A DNA stretch of 64,000 nucleotides from Coemansia sp. RSA 487 (Eukaryota; Kickxellomycota; Kickxellomycetes; Kickxellales; Kickxellaceae). Below, piece by piece: positions 33,001 to 42,930 of the stretch. Both the position numbers and the translations under genes were made by a program. The stretch's first letter is position 1. Each line of letters opens with the position of its first letter. Under the pieces are notes generated by a model. It did no database searches, was not told where the DNA came from, and saw only the letters and a list, made by a program, of their open reading frames with translations. Where the stretch lies: assembly GCA_027577595.1 (NCBI GenBank), contig JANBRJ010000021.1:62001-126000 (forward strand). The letters are read 5' to 3'.

Positions 33001-33576
33001 TGAATGGCTGAGTGGGACCGCAAAGAACAAGGTAGACCCCCTCCGCATTTTTCCACAGTTTTTCCTGGTCTCCAAGAAACTCCAAGCATTCTGTGCCCTT
33101 GCTTCTGACAAGGAAAAGGCAGAGGAAGGGAGCAAAAGAGCCGCAAGTAAAAGCAAGGAGACAGGGGGTTTCATCTGAAACAACCATCTCGCTGCTGCAA
33201 TCGAAGAGATTGCTCGGTACGGACGATGTCTCTCGGCAATATTGCATTTGCTAGAGATTGCTTTCTTGCTGTGCGTATGGAATGGTGCTCACCGCTACCT
33301 GCCTTGCAAGCAAAGAAAAAGAAGAAAAGCACAAAAATACATGTGTGTGTCTTTGTAGCCAAAGAGGAGCAAGACACGAATATAGACTATAAAGAAAAAT
33401 GGGCCGAACGATACGTACCTGCAAACACCGTAAAGGGTCCAATTTTGGCATGGCTCGGTCTTGTAGAGCTGCATCTTGATACGTGGCTTTTCGCCTGCTG
33501 AAAGGGAATTGTCATTGGGCGACACTGCCTCTAGAGAATTCGGGTGCTGATCCGTCATCGTTGGGTGCTGTTCCAA
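30083..33576 (-). CDS. Tis11/TTP-type tandem CCCH zinc-finger RNA-binding protein (two exons)
   Basis: Exon 1 is 33576-33419 and exon 2 is 32213-30083, separated by a 1204-bp GT-AG intron that splits an Arg codon inside the first finger; the joined frame is 762 aa. Finger 1 (about residues 43-62) is C-x8-C-x5-C-x3-H, led by YKTEPC. Finger 2 (about 80-98), led by YKTSLC, is C-x7-C-x5-C-x3-H, one residue shorter than the usual x8. The two YKT lead-ins and the spacing between fingers mark the TTP/Tis11 group, which binds AU-rich elements in 3' UTRs and recruits CCR4-NOT to destabilise mRNAs. The remaining ~660 residues are disordered and Gln/Ser/His-rich, with a poly-Gln tract near 30851-30876. 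It faces the BTG/Tob gene across 3.6 kb. An in-frame ATG at 33558 is an alternative start. Confidence 0.9.
30851..30876. repeat. CTG/CAG trinucleotide run (poly-Gln in the CCCH protein)
   Basis: About eight and a half tandem CTG units on the plus strand, read as CAG and encoding Gln in the minus-strand CCCH gene. Confidence 0.9.
32214..33418 (-). other. Long intron inside the first CCCH finger
   Basis: About 1.2 kb, several times the other introns here (91-485 bp). Donor CAG|GTACGT at 33419/33418 and acceptor TATGTAG at 32214-32215. Joining the flanks restores an exact C-x8-C-x5-C-x3-H finger, which is strong support. I see no coding sequence inside, although several chance frames are open. 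Confidence 0.8.
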
Positions 33577-35362
33577 GTGTCCAGTCGAGTGTTAACTTTG
33601 AAACCCCCCGGAGAGTGAAAAGGATATGCCAGGAGAACTGAGGGATCGGAGTCTGAATAATTTTGAAGGGTAGCTCTCCTTATAACGCTGTTGTTTCGTA
33701 AGTTCGTTTTCTTCGTTTTCTTCTTCTGTAGGTTGGTTGGCGGCCGAAAGCACGGCTAGGCAAAATAAATGAAACCAAATCAAGCGGCAGCGGGCGTGAA
33801 GAGAACGTTAAAGTATATAGGTATGTGGCCGGAAAAGGAAAGAGAAGCACAAAACTTGCGACGATTGCTCGAGTCGACAAAGATGAGGTAAGAATAGTAC
33901 AGAGAGATGGAGAGGAATGAGCAAACAAGATACGTGCGTACACAGCTTAAGAAAGCTCGTGCCAGCCAGAAAAATATAGAATAAACGAGTGTCAAGTCTC
34001 TAAATGGATTAGAGATACAGAAATAAGACAGAAAATATAAATATAGTAAGGGATGTAACAAGGATAACAGGATATTGAGAGTATAAATAAATATATGAGA
34101 TGAGTGTATGACAGAAAGAAGAAGGAATGATGCAAGGGGTGCTCCTGGATGCACTAGCGAGACCTACAAATCTGTGCTGTTGAGTAAAAGAGAAAAAGAA
34201 ATCCAACGGCGAAAACAACAAAAATAAATGCAGAAACAAGAAAAACAATAGCAAACAATGGCGCAATGCCAATAATACGATAATTAGAAATGCGTGTCGG
34301 AGTGAGGGTTTTCAATATCGTCTGGGTTTATGATTGATTAATAGAAATGGTGGCGAAAACATGTATGTTCAGAAGCCAGGAGAAAGGAGAAGACACGCCA
34401 AGCAAAACAAAAGCATCTTTTATTTAGCAGGATTAAAGACAATTGCTTGCAGCAGTAGGAAGGGCTTTCCTTCTTTTTTCGGAGAGTGTAACTCTGGATT
34501 GTACAGGAATATGCAGCATCTGTGCGGATATGTCTAAACCGGCATAAGTGTTGAATAAGCACAAAAGATGGCGGTGCCTTTATAGACGGAGAATGGAGGA
34601 AACGGGGGGAGATAGGCAAGTGCAAAACCGCATGAATATCACTTTGCGTCGATATTGCAAAAAAACCAATGATTATTGCAATATTGGCAAGATAATCGTA
34701 AAGATATGCAGTGCGTTGTGGCAGCTTATCCCCCTCCGCCACACAGTCCAAAATAATTAGTGGGAAATCGGGAGTGGTTGTATGAGAAAGGCTGACCTGG
34801 AAGAGAAGAGAGAAGGCATAAAGGGATTCCCTAGGACTGACTGGGGTGGGGGAACGCACAGACAGCCCAGGCTGGTATGGAAAATGGAGAAATAGGGAGG
34901 GAGAATACCGCAACCGAACAATACATACCCTTTTTCGTAGAAATTAGCTGATAAGCCAAAATACTGGGGGGAAGAACGTTATGTTACTTTTTTGCTCGGC
35001 TAATCTACTATTGCCTTAGTTACTGTGTATCCAGGTCCTTTGCCGTGGTTCTATGGCGACGTCGATTGGGCCGAAGTTTGGAGCTATCAACCGAAGTAGT
35101 GGCAGTCGTATACTTGGTAGGTCAGTTAGTCTGAAGGCGGAGGAAACAAGGGATAGCGTCTTAAACAATGACAGTAGTGGAATAAACAAATAACCTGGAA
35201 AAGGGCTTAGCGGTGGTCGTTGAGTTTCAAATAATCGGAAAAAAATAAAAGGTCGTTAAAAAGAAAAAGTCAAAGGAGACAGGAAACTGACGTTGGTTCG
35301 AAGCATAAGGTGGGTCTATTGGCAAGGCAGGGCTGGAGCAAAGCGGAGTATATTAGTACAAA

Positions 35363-35397
35363 ACAAGACAAGACAAGACAAGACAAGACAAGACAAG
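35363..35397. repeat. (ACAAG)7 pentanucleotide microsatellite
   Basis: Seven perfect ACAAG units in the CCCH-BTG/Tob interval. Confidence 0.95.
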
Positions 35398-36094
35398 GCT
35401 GAGAAAAGAACAAGAACGCAGACACGAGAAAGCAAAGAAGAAAACAAATAAGCAATTGATGCTCCCGCATTTCTAAAGACGAAAGACGCTCACAGCGAGA
35501 AGCAGATCGCTCCTGGCAAATTCTTCTTTTTTCGCTGCATCTGTAATCTTTTGGCCCTCCCCATTGTTGCTTTTTCCTTGAGGATAAAGGTTGGTGGTGG
35601 TCTCGCTTGCCACATTTGCTTTTTTTTAGCATGTCAATCTCTCTTTTGCCACACGCCCATGAAAAGCCTACCCCCTACTCCTGCAGCCCGCGGTCCAGCC
35701 AATTTTTGTGCAAAACTCATGGGCTGCTATAGCGCGGGATCGGACAACCCAAAAAAAGGAGCAACCACCTGGAATCTATAAACAGCAGCTTGTTAATTGC
35801 ATTAATTTTTCGGCAGGAACGAACTGTAAGAGGTTGCTCCTTTGCATCCTTCCTTTGGATGTGTGCATCTTTCGCTTTTGCTACTGGCAATCATCGGATA
35901 AGCTCTCGTCAGTACAACTACATCTTCCGAAAATTCCCCTTGCTTGGTAATAGTGTGACAAGAAGGAATATATCTGCTATTTCCAGGGGTTTTAGGCTTG
36001 AAAAGTCTCCAAAGAAAAAAGAATCCGAGACATACTTGGTCTTTATTGATAAACACGGACATTAATGCGCTTTCTTTGTCCAATTTTACATCGC

Positions 36095-36141
36095 TTGTCT
36101 GTCTGTCTGTTTGTCTGTTTGTCTGTTTGTCTGTTTGTTTG
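36095..36141. repeat. TCTG/TTTG tetranucleotide tract
   Basis: About eleven tetranucleotide units alternating between TCTG and TTTG, directly readable; looks like a decaying GTCT microsatellite. Confidence 0.9.
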
Positions 36142-37145
36142 GCTTTTAAACACGTTTCCTGCTTTAGGGCCTGAACAACCTTCATCAACAAATACAAAAA
36201 TACTATTGACAAAGTCCGTGGTGTTTTGGAATATCTCGATAGTTTCAGTGGTTTTTTTGTTGTGATTATCCTCTCTAAAAAACAAGCATGCTCTCGTTTG
36301 TTATTTGAGGCTGAGATGTTTGGCTCTATCTGTCTTTAATGTCGTATCTTGGTGGCAGCTACATCTGCACACACGCCTCCAACGATCGACTACCTTGCCC
36401 CGACAAAAGCATGCGTGTAATTAGCAAGTAAAACAAGCTTGTCCGGCTATTCAAATAACTGGGCCTTTGGCACAGTGCCCAGTTTCTGCTAGCGGAGTTA
36501 TAATCTTGCTGATAATCGGATTTCTCTATGATCAGATCGTCCTTCAGCCATTAATCCGAAATCTAGCCACTTCACTTTGGAATCCAAAAATAAAATTTTA
36601 CGCATTTTGCCGATATACACGCGATATGAAGCTTCATATTTGTCATTGGAACTTGTTCGGCTGTCTGGACCGTGTGCGCGTGCCAAGCTACGATTGATGT
36701 GTAAGCTTTACATCAATAGAATTGATACCAATCGATTTTCGGATGATAGTAATTTTATCTATAAATGCAATTCTAACAGTTTACTGCATGCTAAAGCAAC
36801 GAGGAGTTGATGCAGGGCTTTGCAAAAGGGTAAAGAGCTTACCCCGAACACCCGTTCTATATATTTTTGTAACTGGCAAAAGAAAACGCTTTTCGTTTTG
36901 AACTTTGTGGAAACAAAACAGACTAGGAGTATTTCTTTCTGCCATTTTCTATTCGTGACCAAAGCGTGCCAGAGACAAATAAAAAAAAGCAACCACAACA
37001 CCATTTTCCCACCTTCCCTCTTCTTTTCTTTTCTTTTCTTTTCTTATTCTATTTTTTCGTTTAATTTTCTTGCTTTGACACAAAATTCTTGCGCACTCAT
37101 TTACAATTTAGACATTCACCTCCCACTTAATGCTCATACGACTAG

Positions 37146-37865
37146 ATGCACACTGAAATCGAAAATGCAGCAGGCTTCTGGGTCAAGCACATTCCCGATG
37201 CATCTCTAGCAGCCGAAAGGAAGGAGGCCCTGCGGCTGGCACTGATCGACGTGCTGTGTGAAAAATACAAGGGGCATTGGAATCCGGAGCAGACAGCAGC
37301 AGGAAGCGGGTACCGGTCTCTCTGCAATTGGCGCAGCCTCGACGGGTCTCTTGTGGAGGCAGCCATGCGCGCAAACGTGTCTATTGCGCTCTTAGAGCGA
37401 CTGATGCCACGCGACATTGTCGTATGGTGCGATCCACACAACGTCACGTACAGGGTGGGCGACCACGGCACGGTGTACACCATTTACGAGGACAAGCGCG
37501 GGCTCCTCGAGTGCATGAAGAAGAACATGGCTGAGAAGGTGTCGAAGAGCAACGGCGACTTTGTCATCAGCGCATACACGACGCCAGTAGTCATCCGGTC
37601 CGCCGACGGCGTGGAGATTGCGCGGAGGGGCGGTGCGTCGGCTCCTACCATTGGCAATAACGGGTCGCCTGTCCAGCCGCACGTGCTGCAGGGGTCGCCG
37701 ACCAAAGGAGCCAGCGACCTTCGCCGCAACGCTATGAGCCCATTGCGTCATGTCACCACGTACCGTGCAAACGACTCGCCCTTTGTGCCGTCGTCGCTGG
37801 CAAACAACTCGGCTGCTGCCGCTCCTCCTCCTCGCTGGTCGCCTCCCTCTGCTCCCGCGTCCTAG
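37146..37865 (+). CDS. BTG/Tob family anti-proliferative protein
   Basis: 239 aa, ATG at 37146. Residues 1-120 match the BTG/Tob (APRO) domain: N-terminal helix MHTEIENAAGFWVKHI, box A with KYKGHWNPEQTAAGSGYRS near 38-57, and box B with LMPRDIVVWCDPHNVTYRVG near 86-106. Family members bind the CAF1/Pop2 deadenylase subunit through these boxes and promote mRNA poly(A) shortening and cell-cycle restraint. The C-terminal ~115 residues are disordered, Pro/Ser/Ala-rich, with no PAM2-like motif that I can see, so it is closer in layout to Tob-like proteins without their PABP-binding site. It is divergent from the CCCH protein gene, whose family uses the same deadenylase complex. Single exon. Confidence 0.92.
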   Translation: MHTEIENAAGFWVKHIPDASLAAERKEALRLALIDVLCEKYKGHWNPEQTAAGSGYRSLCNWRSLDGSLVEAAMRANVSIALLERLMPRDIVVWCDPHNVTYRVGDHGTVYTIYEDKRGLLECMKKNMAEKVSKSNGDFVISAYTTPVVIRSADGVEIARRGGASAPTIGNNGSPVQPHVLQGSPTKGASDLRRNAMSPLRHVTTYRANDSPFVPSSLANNSAAAAPPPRWSPPSAPAS

Positions 37866-38415
37866 CTCTGGCTGTTTGGAGCGTTGTGCGCGCTCCTTCC
37901 CCCTTTCTGCTTAATTCATCCACCCCCACCCCCATTATCAAACACTCTTTACCTTATTGCTTGTAACAATAACCTTGGTTTCTTTTATTTTATCTCTTGG
38001 CTCGGCTGCTATCCCTTCAAAAAAACCAATAAACATTAGAAAAACTTTACATTCAAGTAGCACTAGAGTTATCTCTTCTGAAGCAACAGGCTAGCTACCA
38101 GTACCGGTCAGGGCTTTTTGCTACTGTTACAACACAGCATACATGCAGCATAAACCGATTGATCAATCCAGATGGAAAAATGCATTGGTAACGAAATGAC
38201 GATAAATATACGTCATTAGTAAGCGATGGTAGCATTTTGTCTGGTGCTGGAGGAGAACGGAGGAGATCGATTGCCGGTCTTGTGCTGTGGGAAAATCCCG
38301 GCTTTATCTGTGAGGAAATGAACCTTTTCTTATCTTTTACTATTTTATTTTATTTTATTGTTTTTAATACGCAAGTGCCCCCATTTATATACTCTGATAT
38401 TCAAACCGTATTCCA
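37866..38415. other. Intergenic, BTG/Tob to CoA-transferase
   Basis: 550 bp; pyrimidine-rich 3' flank of the BTG/Tob gene and a (TTTTA)n stretch at about 38338-38360 before the next start. Nothing else recognised. Confidence 0.5.
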
Positions 38416-39885
38416 ATGGCTATCAAGGGCTTCAGAGCAGCAGCAACGATGCTGGATGCAGCCAGAGCCCAGTTGGTTCTGCAACGGCGGTGGTTTTCGG
38501 GATGCACACCCAGGCTTCGTGGCACCGCGGATAATGGAAATACGCCAGACGGCCACACCGATCGTAGCAATGGCAAGGAGCTAAAAGATGGCCCGCTCTC
38601 GGGGATCAGGGTGCTCGACATGACTCGCATATTGGCAGGCCCTTACTGCACCATGCTTCTGGGCGACCTTGGCGCCGACGTAATCAAGATGGAGCACCCG
38701 ACGCGTGGCGACGACACGCGCACGTGGGGCCCACCCTTCAAGGGCTACGAGCGCGAAGTTGCCCCAGATCCAAGCAAACAGCCGGCGGCTGCGCCCAGCA
38801 GCGGTCTCTACAAAGCACCGCCAGCCTTCCCTGGAGAGAGTGCATACTACTTGTGCGTCAACCGCAACAAAAGGTCTGTTGCGGTCGATATGAAAAGCCC
38901 AAGGGGCCGGGATATAATCATCGAGCTAGCCAAACGAGCCGACATTCTGGTGGAGAACTTTGTGCCAGGAAAACTTGCCGAGTACGGACTCGGGTACAAC
39001 GACCTGGCCAAAGTGAATCCGCGCCTGATATACGCGTCGATTTCTGGGTACGGATCGACAGGTCCATTCAGCCAGCGACCTGGATACGACGTCATCATCG
39101 AGGCTGAAGCCGGGCTCATGCACATCACAGGAGAAGAGACCGGCGAGCCCGTCAAAGTTGGTGTAGCAGTGACCGACATTGCCACGGGGCTTTACGCCCA
39201 CGGCGCGATCATGGCTGCGTTGATTGCGCGTGCCTCTACCAACCGCGGACAGCACTTGGATCTCTCGCTGATCCAGACGCAGGCGTCTATCCTGGCAAAC
39301 ATCGGATCCAACTACCTCATTGGCGGCGCCGAGGCAAAGCGCTGGGGCACCAGGCACCCGTCCATCGCGCCCTACGAGGTCTTCTCGACCAAGGACGGGA
39401 AGGTGTGCATTGGCGCTGGCAACAACATCCAGTTCGCCTCGCTTTGTCGCCGCATCGGCCGCCCCGAGCTCGCCACCCATAAGGACTTTTGCACCAACGC
39501 AGACCGCGTGGCCAACCGGGACAAACTAGTCTCCATCATCAACGGCGTGCTGGCGCAAAAGACCACGGCTGAGACGCTTGCTTTTCTTGAGAACAGCGGC
39601 CTCCCCTTTGGCCCCGTCAACAACATCCGCCAGACATTTGACCATCCGCAGCTGCAGGCCCGGGACGTCGTGCGCCAGATCGACCACCCGTTTGCTGGCA
39701 AAATCAAGCTAGTTGGCCCGGCTGTGGAATATTCGGACTCCAATGTCGGCATTCGCTTGCCGCCGCCAATGCTGGGCCAGCACACAGAGCATGTTCTACG
39801 CTCTGTTCTCGGGTATTCGGATTCTCAAATAGAAGATGCTGTGCATTCGGGTGGCACTGTTTTATACGACTATGGTAACACGTAA
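38416..39885 (+). CDS. Class III (CaiB/BaiF) CoA-transferase, SUGCT-like, probably mitochondrial
   Basis: 489 aa, ATG at 38416. Residues 1-40 are basic and Ala/Arg-rich with an RRWFS segment, typical of a mitochondrial presequence. The CoA-transferase III fold starts near 58 with LSGIRVLDMTRILAGPY and continues GDLGADVIKMEHP, GDDTRTWGPPF and VNRNKRSVAVDMKSPRG. The catalytic Asp of the family is Asp225 in RPGYDVII, which forms the aspartyl-CoA thioester. The segments NYLIGGAEAKRWGTRHPSI, GAGNNIQFA and FGPVNNI match human SUGCT (succinate:hydroxymethylglutarate/glutarate CoA-transferase) more closely than bacterial formyl-CoA transferase. It probably moves CoA between dicarboxylates in mitochondria; the exact substrate cannot be read from sequence. 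A 30-residue insert lies near residues 118-137. Confidence 0.9.
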   Translation: MAIKGFRAAATMLDAARAQLVLQRRWFSGCTPRLRGTADNGNTPDGHTDRSNGKELKDGPLSGIRVLDMTRILAGPYCTMLLGDLGADVIKMEHPTRGDDTRTWGPPFKGYEREVAPDPSKQPAAAPSSGLYKAPPAFPGESAYYLCVNRNKRSVAVDMKSPRGRDIIIELAKRADILVENFVPGKLAEYGLGYNDLAKVNPRLIYASISGYGSTGPFSQRPGYDVIIEAEAGLMHITGEETGEPVKVGVAVTDIATGLYAHGAIMAALIARASTNRGQHLDLSLIQTQASILANIGSNYLIGGAEAKRWGTRHPSIAPYEVFSTKDGKVCIGAGNNIQFASLCRRIGRPELATHKDFCTNADRVANRDKLVSIINGVLAQKTTAETLAFLENSGLPFGPVNNIRQTFDHPQLQARDVVRQIDHPFAGKIKLVGPAVEYSDSNVGIRLPPPMLGQHTEHVLRSVLGYSDSQIEDAVHSGGTVLYDYGNT

Positions 39886-40534
39886 AAAACAACAGAAGCA
39901 TGCAATACAAGGTGTGGCAGCATCGCTTTTGTTACGCCTCGCTGACACTTTCAACATGAAAACGTCTTCTAACAGCTCATGTGCCGCGGATGTTGGCCAC
40001 TAGTTTTTTTTTTTCGCACGCGAGACTCGGACTCGGTCCCCCTTTTCTACCACTGAAGAAAACCAAAGTCATGTGCTACGCCATGTTTCAATAAATAAAA
40101 AATCCTAGGCTTTGCATTTCCAGTTGCGGATTATTGTTTTTAGCTTGTAACTGACATTCTTTTTTCAACATGTTTAACATAAATGTAGAAAAAAATACAA
40201 AAAAGAAGTGGCATATATCTGGTGCTTATTCGTTCACCCATGGTACTATTGCATGTTCCAGTTCCATCAGTATCTCTTCTCGTTTGCTGGTGGCGTTTAT
40301 GAAAGGTATGCTATGTTTGAACATGTGGCCTTCTTCATATCCAACTTTCCCACACCATTCCAAAAATATGTTGATACTTTTTTTAGTGACAAATCTTTGA
40401 AGTCGAACAAAACACCTAATTCTGTTTTCCTACCCTGTTCTTTCTTTTCTGCTTTCTTCCTTCCTCTTTATTCATTTTTACTTTTCCTCTTGGCTTTAGT
40501 ATACAACAAATTTCCTTTCATATTTGTATCCAAG
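39886..40534. other. Intergenic, CoA-transferase to uracil phosphoribosyltransferase
   Basis: 649 bp, AT-rich, with a pyrimidine tract at about 40430-40500 before the UPRT start. The UPRT frame is open back to 40208, but that segment is a T-rich leader encoding a hydrophobic low-complexity peptide. Confidence 0.5.
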
Positions 40535-41164
40535 ATGTCCAACATTATCACCAGTAGCCACCCCATTGTTTGCCAGAAGGTATCTGAGCTGCGGAGGGCC
40601 AGCAACACGCCCCGCCAAGTACGGGAGCTAACGGACAGCATCGGCCGTCTTCTCATGTACGAAGTGACTCAAGATCTACCGCTCGAGAGCACCGGGGAAG
40701 AGACCAGCCCCGTAGGTTCCTACGAGGGTCAGCGGGTTGCAAACAAGCAAGCGCTGGTACCTGTCCTTCGGTCTGGTCTATCGCTCCTGAACGCCGCATC
40801 GGATCTTCTTCATGATGCCGAGATCCGTCATCTGGGGCTTTTCCGCGAGGAGGCAACGTTAATGCCCGTCGAGTACTACAACAAGCTACCGCGCACGTGC
40901 TCAGTTGACGAGTGCATCGTCCTAGACCCGATGATCGCTACAGGCGGCACGGCTGACGCAGCGATACAGATCCTCAAGCACTGGGGCGCCCCAAAGATCA
41001 AGTTCGTGGCCATTTGCGCGTCAAAAAAGGGCATCGACTCGCTTGCTTCAAAGCACCCTGATGTGACGTTCTATGTCGCCGTTGTCGATGACGTGCTAAA
41101 CAGCCGTGGGTTTGTCGTCCCAGGCATAGGCGACTGTGGCGACCGCCTCAACAACACCGCCTGA
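40535..41164 (+). CDS. Uracil phosphoribosyltransferase, bacterial Upp type
   Basis: 209 aa from ATG 40535 (CAAGATG context), almost the length of bacterial Upp (208). The upstream open frame to 40208 is rejected as leader because homology begins exactly at this Met. Visible motifs: VLRSGLSLLNAASDLL near 73-88, HLGLFREEATLMPVEYYNKL, the PRPP-binding loop VLDPMIATGGTA at about 129-140, and the family end VVPGIGDCGDRL. It converts uracil plus PRPP to UMP in pyrimidine salvage, in the cytosol. The sequence resembles bacterial/plant-type Upp more than yeast Fur1, which has a different N terminus and lacks the HLGLFRE pattern. Single exon. Confidence 0.93.
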   Translation: MSNIITSSHPIVCQKVSELRRASNTPRQVRELTDSIGRLLMYEVTQDLPLESTGEETSPVGSYEGQRVANKQALVPVLRSGLSLLNAASDLLHDAEIRHLGLFREEATLMPVEYYNKLPRTCSVDECIVLDPMIATGGTADAAIQILKHWGAPKIKFVAICASKKGIDSLASKHPDVTFYVAVVDDVLNSRGFVVPGIGDCGDRLNNTA

Positions 41165-42930
41165 GGTGCTTTTCTTTTCTGACTAGCTTTGTCGTGAGCC
41201 GCTGTCTCTTGCTCTAGAACCATATTTCTTTTGCATCATTTTTTGTCAAGGTTGTTTTTCATACAATCCTTCCTTACTGTATTTGGTTTTTGAAAATTTC
41301 CGGATCAGGGGATAAGAGCATAAAATTCCTTGGAAATGAATACACTGGGTGAAAGAATATGCGTTAGCTTAGTTTCTTGCTGGAGGATTCGAAACCCCCG
41401 AAAGCCTATTTACATGCCTTATTGCTCTAGAAGCGACCCCCTCACTAGAACAGCTCGAAGAGAGGTCTTTCGCAAGGGGCTCCTCCTGAGAGGTGTCGAT
41501 CGCCAGGGATAAAGGCGCAAGGCCGCTGATGGCATCAGCAATAGCCGATACGATACGACACGATACGTGAAGGTTTGTTTTTGCTTCTGGTCAGGATGCT
41601 TACACTTGGAATTTTGCTGTTGTTGCTGCAGTTCGCGGGTTTGGTGCCTCTTCTGTTCGAGATGATGATAGTACTCTTTAAACTCTGCGACTCGCGTATC
41701 GAGCTCCCTCTCTTGCTGTTCTCGTTCGTCCATACGTTTAGTTCGTTGCGCCTCACGTAGTTCCTCGAGTCGTTGTTGGGGTTTCAGAAGGCATTACTCT
41801 GTGCTCCTTATGCCGTGCTCTGACCAACTGTCTGGCTATATGTTGTAATGTTAGCAAGTTCGTTGTACATAAACCAATGATCAGAGATAGATTGTGCAGT
41901 TACACATTACATTACATTTATTTGGTACATGTTATCGTTTATATATGTGGTAACAAATCATAGACTGATAAATACGCTATATAGAAAAGAATTGAAAGCA
42001 TAAGAAAATGCTCATTTCCTTGCTGCCCTTTTTTGGGGTTCTTTGCCTTTGTCTGCCCTTTCGCTGTCCGTTCAAGTGTTGCTGGTGTACATGGAGTACG
42101 ACTTTTTACAATGAAAGCAACCACATTCACATATAGTATTGCGAGACCCCCTGTGATTCTTAGTATCCTCATTTCTGGTTGCTGGCAAAGCGGAAGCTGT
42201 AGACTGAGGTTCAAATGTCTGCAATTTCTTGGTGTTGTGAGATTTTTTGGTCTGCTTTCCTGCTACTTCCCCACAACGCTTAATCCGCTTTGTTTGGAGT
42301 CGACCAGGAAGTTTAGGGACCTTGGCTTCAAATCATTTATGACAGGGCTTAAGCGGTAGAACAAGATCGAATAAACGTATACAGGAAAACCGCCCTGTGA
42401 AAACAATTTTAGCAATTATTTGTGCGAAATTCCAAGGGTATCAGCCGACCAAAGTTCTAGTGCATGAATTATGCTCCATGAAATTGTTGTTCGCCTTCCA
42501 GGTACATCGCGGGTTTTATACTTTTTTCAAAAGCTATTTTTCGCCAAAAGTGCATGGAATTTTATAAGCTTATCCTTCTCTGATCCAAAATTCGTCAAAG
42601 CTCAAATACAGTGCGGGAAGGTTGTATTTATATAAACATCCTTTAACAATTTATTGATGAAAATCCCCAACAACAGTGGATACACAAATATTCCGCAGAA
42701 AAGTGTGGAATTATTTTTTTTTTAAATTTTTTGTATGACGCCTTCGCAAACTTTCATACATCGTGAAAGCGCACGGTCTTGTATAAACATTTCTTTCTCC
42801 AAAATAGCGTTTCCATCGAGTCGGAGACTCAGTTTGCCATTTATCCAATACAATGTGAAAAAACATCATAACATTCACGAAGATACAAGTTCTGCACTAA
42901 ATAGCCTATAGGCTCCGTTTCTACCTGTGG
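41165..42930. other. 1.8 kb convergent interval with degraded coding-like pieces
   Basis: Lies between the UPRT stop and the LAM stop. On the minus strand, about 41560-41790 reads as a Gln/Glu/Arg-rich coiled coil, and about 42050-42310 reads as a basic peptide with a small Cys cluster; both are limited by stops and have no clean start. The rest, including 42360-42900, is AT-rich with nothing recognisable. I infer a decayed gene or mobile element, low confidence. Confidence 0.35.

Larger units (their letters stand above)
33577..37145. promoter_or_regulatory. 3.6 kb divergent interval between CCCH and BTG/Tob genes
   Basis: The longest gene-free stretch in the window. It is AT-rich, with an (ACAAG)7 run at 35363-35397, a TCTG/TTTG tetranucleotide tract at about 36095-36141 and a (TTTTC)4 tract just before the BTG/Tob leader (37021-37045). 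All open frames in it are low-complexity and unlike known families. It presumably contains both promoters and long 5' leaders; an unrecognised non-coding RNA cannot be excluded. Confidence 0.5.

Noticed and set aside
34338-34913. 191-codon minus-strand open frame in the CCCH-BTG/Tob interval
   Set aside because: Low-complexity Ser/Phe/Leu/Cys-rich peptide from pyrimidine-rich DNA, no family resemblance and no start context.
35363-35397. Possible CRISPR-like tandem array
   Set aside because: Perfect 5-bp units with no spacers; an ordinary microsatellite.
41380-41400. tRNA B-box-like sequence on the minus strand
   Set aside because: The T-loop has an extra base and no acceptor, D or anticodon arm can be paired around it; not a tRNA.
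42607-42635. TA-CAGT start resembling a Tc1/mariner terminal repeat
   Set aside because: No inverted partner or transposase remnant could be found at a suitable distance; a short chance match is likely.
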